Of a DNA stretch of 64,000 nucleotides, positions 56,958 through 64,000 are shown one piece after another. The notes below the pieces were generated by a model. It was not told where the DNA came from. It worked only from the letters and a program-made list of their open reading frames with translations, and searched no databases. The position numbers and the translations under genes are program-made. Each line of letters starts with the position of its first letter. Position 1 is the first letter of the stretch. Origin of the DNA: Patagioenas fasciata (Eukaryota; Chordata; Aves; Columbiformes; Columbidae); NCBI RefSeq assembly GCF_037038585.1, contig NC_092559.1, forward strand, positions 15,982,488 through 16,046,487, written 5' to 3'.

Positions 56958-58770
56958 CCCTGTTGAGTTCTGTCGGCTTCTGTCAGAACCTGTGAGACTG
57001 TGTCGGGCTCACTCAAAGTTTCTCAGATTCTGCTGGGTTCTGTCAAGCTTTGTCAAAGTCTGTTGGGCTCTGTCATGGCCTGTCTGGCTCTGTCGAGATC
57101 TGCAAGGCACTGTAAAGCTGTGTCAGGCTCTGTAATGCTTTGTTGAGCTCTTTTAGTCTCTGTCGCATTTTGTTAGCCTCTATCAGGTCCTGCTGGGCTC
57201 TATCATTTGCTATCAGGTGCTGTCAGGATTTGTCAAAACCTGATCAGCTCTGGTGGGCCCTGATGTTCTCTGTCAGGCCCTGGTGGGCTCTGTCAAGCTT
57301 TGTCGACCTCTGTTGGTCTCTGTCAAGTTTTGTCAGTCTCTGTCAGTCTTTATCAGTCTCTGGCAGACTCTGTCGGGTTCTGTCGCACTCTATCAGGCCC
57401 TGTCGAGTTCTGTTGGGCTCTTTTAGGCCCTGTTGGGATTTGTCAGGCTTTGTCAAGCCCTGTGAGACTGTGTCGGGATCTGTCAGGCTTTCTCAGGTTC
57501 TGTCAGGTTCTGGTGGGCTCTGTCAAGTTTGTCGAAGTCTGTCAGGCTCTGTCATGCCCTGGTGGGCTATGTCAAGCTTTTTCAGACTCTGTTGGGATCT
57601 TTCAGATTTTGTCAGGCTCTCTTGGGTTTTGTCAAGTTCTGTGTGGTTCTTATGCACTCTGTCAGTTCCTGGCGAGCTCTGTCAGTTTCTGTCAAGATTT
57701 CTCAGAATCTCTTGGGCTTTCTCAGGCTTTGCCAAGCTCTGTCAAGATCTGTCAGGCCATATCAGGCTTTGTCAGGCTTTTATGGGGCATGTAGGGCACT
57801 GTCAATCTGTATCATGCCCTGTCAGGCTCTGTCGGGCCTTGTCAAGCTCTGTTCATGTCTTTTAGGCCGTGACGGGCTCTGTCTATCTATGTCGGGCTCT
57901 CTAGCCCATTTTTGGGCTGTGATCATCTCTATTTGGCTTAGTCAGCTTCTGTCTGACTCTGTGGGGTCTGCTCGGGCTCTGTTGGGTTTCGTTGGGCTCC
58001 GTCAGGCCCTGTCAAACGTTGCTGGGCAATGTTGGGATTTATTGTTCTTTTTTGATTTCTGTCAGGCTTTGTCGGTCTCTGTTGGGCTTTGACGGCTTCT
58101 GTCAAAACCTGTGGGGCTCTGTAAGCTCATTTCGGACTCTGTAGGCCTTTGTCACAATCTGTCAGGCACTGCTGGGTTTGTCAGGCTCTGTCAGGCTCTG
58201 TAGGGCTCTGTCAATCCCTGTCAGGTTTTCTCAGGCCCTTTCAGGGCCTGTTGGGCTCTGTCCTTCTCTCTCGGGCTCTGTCAGACTCTGTCAAGCTTTT
58301 TGGGACTCTTTCTGCCCTACCAGGCTTTTTCAGGCTTTGTAAAGACCTGTCATGCTCTGTCAGGCCTTGTCAGGCTCTGTCAGGTTCTGTCGGGATCTGT
58401 AAGGCTCTGTCAAGCTGTGTCACAACCTGTCGGTTTCTGTGTGGCTTTGTCTACATCTGTAGGTCTCTTTTTGGCTTTGTTAGGCTGTGTTGTGCTCTGT
58501 CAAGCTCTTTTGAGATCTTTCTGCCTTACTAGGCTTTTTCAGCCTCTGTAAAACCCTGTCATGCTTTGTCAGGTTTGTCAGGCTCCTTCAGGCCCTGTCG
58601 GTCTCTGTGTGGCTTTGTCGAGATCTGTCGGTCTCTGTCAAGCTCCTTTAGGTTCAATAAAACTTGACAGCGCCTGATAGCAAATGATAGAGCCCGGTAA
58701 GACATAATAGAGGATGACAAAGTACGAGAGAGACTAAAAGAGCTCAACAAAACATTACAGAACCTGACAG

Positions 58771-59112
58771 GGCCTGACACAGCTTGACAGAGCCTTACAG
58801 ATTCCGACAGAACCTTACAGAGGCCAACAGGGCCCAACAAAGCTTGAAAGAGTCCAAAAGCACCCAGTGGAGTCTGACAGAGCCTGACAATACCCAACAG
58901 AGCCTGATAAAACCCAACAGAGCCCTACAAATCATCAAATGGCCTGACACAGCTTGACAGAGCCTTACAGATTCCGACAGAACCTTACAGAGGCCAACAG
59001 GGCCCAACAAAGCTTGAAAGAGTCCAAAAGCACCCAGTGGAGTCTGACAGAGCCTGACAATACCCAACAGAGCCTGATAAAACCCAACAGAGCCCTACAA
59101 ATCCTCAAATGG
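58771..59112 (+). repeat. 170-bp tandem duplication within satellite
   Basis: The block beginning GGCCTGACACAGCTTGACAG at 58771 recurs at 58941 with almost no change and then diverges near 59112. 170 bp is seventeen 10-bp units. Confidence 0.88.
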
Positions 59113-59312
59113 CCTGACAGAACCTGATAGACCCTGACAGGGCCTGACAGAGTATGACAGACCCCAACAGAACAGAGCTTGACAAAACTTGACATAGCCC
59201 AACATGGCCTGACTGAACATGACAGCGCCTGCCAGAGCCCAACACAGCTCAACAGCATTCGACAAATCCTGACAGCGCCTGTCACGTTTTGTCGGCCTCT
59301 GTCAGGCCCTAC

Positions 59313-59952
59313 TGAGGCGCGTAAATGACCTTACAACCCTTCAGATTGTTAAGAAGGTATGTATTTGCTTATTTATTTACAGCACCGGACACACGGGGAA
59401 TCATTTCACCTAATACGTGTGTAAAATTACAGTAGCTGTGAGCTTGGTTAAATGCAGTAAAGTGTTACATATTCATGAAAGTTTTAGGAATGCCTATACA
59501 TATTCATAACCTGTCCCCGAGAAGGCGGTTCTTATTACAGTGAGTTCTGGGACACCATTTCCATAGTCTTCACCTCCGGCTCCTCCTGGTTGCAGCTGCT
59601 CAGTGATCGTGAACCCGGGTCCTCTTCTCTGTAAACGGTCACCTTTGGTCCAGTGTGATGAGTTGGTTAGGTCTCAAACTGCTGAGTTGGTTAAAACTAG
59701 TGAACCTCCTGTCCTGTGCCCAAGTTTCTTGTTATCTAGTTCACCCAAGGATGCACCAAGGATGCACCCAAGGATTATTGTCTTTGCAAGGTGTCAGCGA
59801 ACTCCTGTTTCTCATACAATAAGTTACACAGAGTTAAGCAAGGCTAAGCAATAGGGATGCGCATTAAAGGGTTAGCTTTCTAAGAGTTAGCCTTTAAAGT
59901 ATAGTGTCAGCTCTTTAAGTGTTAATTAGTTAATTGTTAATTCCCTGTATCT
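59313..59952 (-). repeat. 3' LTR of minus-strand ERV-F copy
   Basis: TGAGGCGCGT...CCCTGTATC, about 640 bp. The full LTR interior is present, including the uninterrupted ERV-B target site at 59601-59604. The right side is followed (minus-strand upstream) by a polypurine tract, so it is a 3' LTR. Confidence 0.85.
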
Positions 59953-59975
59953 TTTCCCCACTTTTCTAATAGGTT
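59953..59975 (-). promoter_or_regulatory. Polypurine tract of ERV-F (minus copy)
   Basis: The minus strand reads TAGAAAAGTGGGGAAAAG just before the LTR and matches the + copy's tract at 32385-32397. Confidence 0.8.
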
Positions 59976-60101
59976 AGTAAATTATTTTACTAATGAGATG
60001 ATTCTTTATCTATGTTTTCTCTGGCCACAGGTAAGAAGGCTACTTCTACCTGAGAAAACCCATCTCTATCCTTAAACAGATTTTTAATGTTAATGCCAAA
60101 G

Positions 60102-60341
60102 TCAGGCTCCCAGTGTTTGTCCGCTGCGCTGCTGAGCAATTTTGGGGCAGCTGACAACCATATGACTGGTGCTCCGGCAGCAACGACATCTTCTGGACTG
60201 CCATGGGAGCTTGCATTCTTTGGCGTGGTGACCCCGCTGACTGCAACTGTAGCATTTGTCTTCTCTTTTGGCTTTTGTTTTGTTGAGGTAGTAAGTGTCA
60301 CCCGGGTCGGTCACCCAGAAGGACCAAAAGGACCAAAACAT
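60102..60341 (-). CDS. Double CCHC zinc-knuckle ORF between integrase and 3' LTR of ERV-F
   Basis: The 79-codon ORF encodes two zinc knuckles in a row: CYSCSQRGHHAKEC and CRCCRSTSHMVVSC, both with exact C-x2-C-x4-H-x4-C spacing. Knuckles bind single-stranded nucleic acid and in retroviruses belong to Gag nucleocapsid, which lies upstream of pro. Here the ORF sits downstream of integrase, where env is expected, and about 150 bp before the polypurine tract. The ORF has no evident Env features. It may be a displaced gag fragment or a captured sequence. Its N-terminal Met (60341) is only the first Met; the frame upstream to about 60360 is also open. The frame after 60102 is closed by several stops. 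Confidence 0.6.
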   Translation of the reverse strand: MFWSFWSFWVTDPGDTYYLNKTKAKREDKCYSCSQRGHHAKECKLPWQSRRCRCCRSTSHMVVSCPKIAQQRSGQTLGA

Positions 60342-60562
60342 GTCAAGGTGGACATAACCTAATTTTTTGATAGAATTTCATAAAGGTTTTGTTTAATTAC
60401 TACCAACTTAAAACTCCATTCTGCAGAAGTGGACAATGTGATATATATAGTCAGATTGGTTTGATTCTAAAGAACCAATTTAAAGCGTCCCCCTACAGTT
60501 TTATTCAGATCTTGCCCATGTCAATTTTCATCCCACCTGTGTGCTAAGGTTATGATTATAAG
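60342..60562 (-). other. ERV-F 3' region without clear ORF
   Basis: The AT-rich stretch between the solo LTR and the zinc-knuckle ORF has stops in all minus-strand frames. It is probably decayed internal sequence of ERV-F. Confidence 0.4.
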
Positions 60563-61331
60563 TGTCACGGTTTAAGGTAAGGTGGCAATAAACCGTGACA
60601 GACGCTCCCTGTTAGCCACTTTACCTCCCACCACCCCTTCCTTTAGATTGGAAAGATGATAAGAAAGATAAGGGGAAAGGAAGAGACACTTAGACTTCAG
60701 GTTGGAGAGTTTTAAAGGGTTTACTAATGCTACTAATAAATACAGAATATACATACAAAATATACAAAACCAATCTCAAGTTGGTGTCACTCCAGCAGCA
60801 GGAGGTGGATGTGCGGAGCTGGCGGATCCAGGAGGTGCAGCTCAGGCCCCCGGAAGTCATGGACGGGACTTCACAGCAAACTCGAACCTGGTTGCAGGGA
60901 TGCAGGGCCTGAGGCTTGTAGATCACAGGCAAACAGAGAGGGTCCTCTCTAGATGCTGGCCATGGTTGAAGAGAGCGTGACCCTCGTGATCACCCTCTTA
61001 TATAGGGGGCATGACGATTATGGGATGGAATACTTCCGTTGATCCTCAGCTGGTCAGTTCTAGTCACCTGTTCCATCCACCCCTCCTCAAAAACGCCCCA
61101 CTCACAACAGAACGTAGGAAAACTTACCAGCCCTTCTTAGCTACCATAGTAATAAATCTAAACACGAGCTTCTTCAGCATTCCGTTGGTCTCTTATGAGC
61201 ACCAAGGAGAGCATCCTAGGAAAAATATGCAGGTTAAAACTCAGAAAAGTACAGCCCCCCTAGAAGAACTTAGCTGAAAAAAATCACTAAAAGAGAACCG
61301 GTCTTGTTTTTAACAAAACCAGGACAATAAG
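60558..61331 (-). mobile_element. ERVL solo LTR with ATAAG duplication
   Basis: The LTR 60563-61326 (764 bp, + strand ends TGTCACGG and CCAGGACA) is flanked by the 5-bp repeat ATAAG (60558-60562 and 61327-61331). Its minus-strand start TGTCCTGGTTTTG and interior match the ERVL-like 3' LTR at 15992-16650. It splits the ERV-F minus copy downstream of integrase. Confidence 0.93.
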
Positions 61332-62320
61332 AAATACAATTTTCCAGGTTGCACCTGGATTACCCTACATGGTGCTTTGCAGGCTTTCTTCACTCTAGAA
61401 TGATGAATCCAGGCATTCTGTTCTTTAATCTTGACAGCAGTGAAAGATGTCAGGAGGACATGAAATGGACCTTCCTACTGTGGTTCCAAAGTATTTTTTG
61501 TAAGAGACTTCACATACACATAATTGCCCAATTGGATGTCATATACTGGCCCATACAAATCTCTGCTCCAAGTTCCAAACACATTTCCAAATTTTGTTAA
61601 GTTTTTACCCAATGCTATCATATAAGAAGTCATAATTTTGTCCCCTACTTGTGCAGACATCCCCTTCTGTACATTATAGGGTCTCCCATACAGGATTTCA
61701 AAATGACTCAACCCTTGCTTTGCCCTTGGCCTTGTTTGTATACGCAAGAGGACCAAAGGCAAAGATTGAGGCCAAGCCAAATTCGCCTCCTGCCCCAGTT
61801 TTACAATTAGTTGTTTAATTACATGATTTTTTTTTTTTCCTACCTGGCCACTGGATTGAGGACGATAAGGGGTATGTAGTTGCCAGGCTATTCCCAAGTG
61901 CTGACTGATTTGCTCTACAACTTTTGAAATAAAATGTGACCCTTTATCAGAGGATATAACAGCTGGAACTCCAAACCTTGGTATTATTTATTGTACTAAT
62001 GCTTTAGTTACCTCTTGAGTTTTTGCTGTTCTGGTAGGGAATGCTTCTGGCTAACCTGAAAAGTCATTTGTTAGTACCAACATATATCAGCACCCCCCTT
62101 TTCTTGGGAGTTTCAAAAAATCATTTTGCCAATGTTGCCCCGGTCCATTTCCTTTCCCAATTTGACCCATTTCTGTCTTGGATATATTCTTCGGATTAGC
62201 CTGGAGGCAAAGATTTCATTGCTGTGCTTCTGCTCCCCAATGTCTCTTTCTGTGTTCTTTTCTTACTAAAGGCCAAACTAAATAGGAGATAACAATAGCT
62301 GTTCCCTGTGGGGTGTGAGC
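61332..62320 (-). pseudogene. ERV-F integrase (minus copy)
   Basis: The open frame 61475-61897 starts near the end of the catalytic core ([18 protein letters not shown]). There the Glu of the DDE triad would lie in the V-E-K-type motif but is replaced (VGK). The C-terminal domain follows ([16 protein letters not shown] and, after a stop, a GPFHVLLTSF...WIHHSRVKKA segment down to about 61350). Upstream, 62320-61900 has broken frames with a K-L-P-R-type first-Asp region and a GWPEAFPTR-like motif. It resembles the ERV-B integrase but is more decayed. Confidence 0.75.
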
Positions 62321-62329
62321 CCACCCTTC

Positions 62330-62878
62330 CTAATTATATGATCCCTCTAGAACTATAATAAGTTTCCGGTCTTCCTTAGTATATTCTGGCTCACCTTCTA
62401 AAGAGACCTGGCCATCGGGGACTGGGGCACTTTCTACATTTACCTTTTGCTTGGGCACCAGTTTTGCCTCTCTCTCCACCAGATCATTTCCTTTTTCTAA
62501 TTTCGAGCTCACTTTCTGGTGTGCCTTGATATGCATGATTGCCACCTTCTTAGGAAGTTGAGCTGCCAATATTTCTTCTGCATGTTTGATATGTTTGCCT
62601 TAAGAGTTCAAGAGTCCTTTTTCTTTCCAAATTGCTCCGCGCGCATGCACGACCCTGAAAGCATACTTAGAGTGCGTTTAAAAGTTCACAGTTTTACCCT
62701 GAGCTACTTCCAGAGCATGAAAAAGGGTGATTATTTCTGCCTTTTGTGCTGAAGTACTTCTAGACGGAGGTCCAGATTCCATCACTTCAAGGTTAGTAAT
62801 TATAGCATAAGCAGAATGCCTTTCACCGTTCATGATATTGCTGCTTTCGTCCATAAAGCAGTTCTCAGTGTTCTCCAT
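62330..62878 (-). pseudogene. ERV-F RNase H (minus copy)
   Basis: Pieces 62678-62878 and 62330-62569 include CFMDESSNIM, SAQKAEIITLF (Glu kept, unlike the + copy) and a final HIKAHQKVSSKLEKGNDLVE. Between them a stop interrupts the strand that should read YTDSKYAF, where the Asp is also changed (THSKYAF). The copy extends beyond the point (HIKAHQK) at which the + copy is deleted. Confidence 0.75.
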
Positions 62879-64000
62879 AGGACTGTCATTTAGATCTGGT
62901 CGGCTGGATTATGTTGCTTTGATGGTTTCCAGGCAATTATGATGAGCTGGTTTTCCAATATTACCACTGAGGAAAGAAACTGGGCTGACAATGTTAGCGA
63001 CGATGATTTATCCTGATATTTGAGAAATTTTTGTGGGGAAGCCTATGTCCCCCTTTTTCTTGTAGAACTGTAGACACCGTGTGGGATACTAGCACAATCA
63101 TTTTCTGACCCATGGAAAATTTTTGGGCCTCCTATATGTTAGGTACCACTGTTGCAACTGTTGCAACTGCCTGCAGGCATGCAGGCCACCCCGTTGCAGT
63201 TGAGCCTAGTTGTTTGGAGAAATAGGCCGCTGCTCATTGGTACGGGTCAAGATCCTGTGCCAGTACACCCAGGGCTATTCCCTGCTTCTCGTGAGAGAAT
63301 AGAAAACATGCTTTACTCACATCTGGGAGTCCTAAAGCAGGCACTGTCATCAAAGCCTTACCAAGTTCTTCAAAGGCTTGTGTAGTTCCTTTATTCCCTT
63401 GCAGGTGTTTCTGATCTGTGGCCATTAGTGCATACAATGGCTTGAAAAGCAATCCATAATCATAAATCCACAACCGGCACCACCCTGTCATGCCCAAAAA
63501 GGTCCGTAATTCTTTTACAGTTTGATGCTTTGGAGTTTGGCATATAACCTCCTTTTGAGCCTGTCCCAGCGTCCTCTGTCCTGCACTAATTTCATATCTC
63601 AAATAAGTTACTTGTTGCTGTATCATCTGGGCTTTCTTTTGTGATACTCATTATCCTTGGAGCTCCCAAAAGTTCAGTAAACTTACAGTTCAGGTTATGC
63701 ACGTCTTCTGTGTTGTGGTAGCGATCAAAATGTGATCCCCATATTGTAGCATCTGTCCTTCATCAGATGGGGCTTCCCAAGATTAAAGATCTTCAGCAAG
63801 CTGATTTCCAAATATTGTCGGGCTGTTCTTAAATCCTTGTAGCAACACCGTCCATGTGAGCTGCGTTTTACATAAATCTTGTCTGGCTGGCTTCACGGAG
63901 AGAGAGGCAAAAAGGCATCTTTTAAATCTAAAACAGTAAACCAAATCAAATTAGAGTTAATACAGTCAGAAAGGTGTATGGGTTTGCTACCACTGGGTAG
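62879..64000 (-). pseudogene. ERV-F reverse transcriptase (minus copy)
   Basis: The minus strand from the window edge has VLDLKDAF (motif A, near 63930-63905), LLQGFKNSPTIFGNQLAEDL with one stop, an active site reading YGDH (about 63748-63737), and ORF 63234-63626 with FLGMTGWCRLWIYDYG and PALGLPDVSKACF. It is about as decayed as the + copy at 30803-32384 and closely related to it. The upstream gag and protease lie outside the window. Confidence 0.8.

Larger units (their letters stand above)
43462..59312. repeat. Satellite array 2, 10-bp unit, with nested insertions
   Basis: About 12.4 kb of the CTCTGTCAGG satellite, interrupted by CR1s (48252-49826 and about 51398-52941) and a solo LTR (56637-56951). 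Orientation by the + strand: direct from 43462 to about 47062, complement to about 51075, direct to about 52998, complement to about 55340, direct to about 58655, complement to about 59281, direct to 59312. The direct strand is open in all three frames and encodes (LCQALSGSVR)n; the other strand has stops throughout. The array ends at an ERV-F LTR. Confidence 0.95.

Noticed and set aside
60087..60362. Plus-strand ORF with a hydrophobic C-terminal part
   Set aside because: It is antisense to the double zinc-knuckle ORF, whose exact CCHC spacing is the stronger signal.

Overview
The window looks like repeat-dense bird DNA in which no host gene can be recognised. The avian signals are CR1 LINEs of the chicken type, one of them ending in the ATTCTATG-like 3' octamers, together with many nested endogenous retroviruses (ERVs) of several classes. 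Over a quarter of the window is a simple 10-bp satellite. Sex-specific (W) or pericentromeric heterochromatin would fit this composition, but that is inference; the sequence does not name the chromosome or species.

Layout. 1-7180: an old + strand ERV ('ERV-A'; RNase H/integrase, env, 3' LTR), with a 328-bp solo LTR (2207-2534) and a shrunken class II element (3593-5635) nested in its env. 7205-10003: a 3'-truncated CR1 (+). 10004-15991: minus-strand class II ERV pieces (LTR, RNase H, pro/RT junction, gag, LTRs) around a poorly explained 11.7-14.3 kb interval holding a pentanucleotide microsatellite. 15992-20330: a minus-strand ERVL-like element whose pol reading frame is broken only by two stop codons. 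20561-21125: CR1 3' end (-). 21758-23702: a minus-strand ERV fragment (gag-like, RT, integrase). 23881-30008: satellite array 1. 30009-33395: LTRs and a + strand ERV ('ERV-F') with two LTRs of a third family at its PPT/LTR junction. 33396-42027: the best-preserved provirus ('ERV-B', gamma-like) with both LTRs, PBS, intact gag, a UGA between gag and pol, and pol and env with few lesions. It sits inside an ERV-F LTR with a 4-bp target duplication. 42312-43461: an ERV-F leader-like segment and LTR. 43462-59312: satellite array 2, carrying two CR1s and one solo LTR. 59313-64000: a second ERV-F copy (-), itself interrupted by an ERVL solo LTR.

How the parts relate. Insertion order can be read from target-site duplications: AAACTT, GTATTA, ACTG, GTCGGG, ATAAG and AAAGCT each bracket an insertion. 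An empty-site paralogue of the ERV-B insertion survives at 59601-59604. The satellite is (CTCTGTCAGG)n with nine strand switches, and ERV-F LTRs join it at the same point of its longer repeat motif. The less expected observations are the satellite's architecture and its open-in-three-frames property, a class II deletion derivative present in two inverted copies with the same internal deletion, a double zinc-knuckle ORF in the env position of ERV-F, and shared RT active-site changes in both ERV-F copies.
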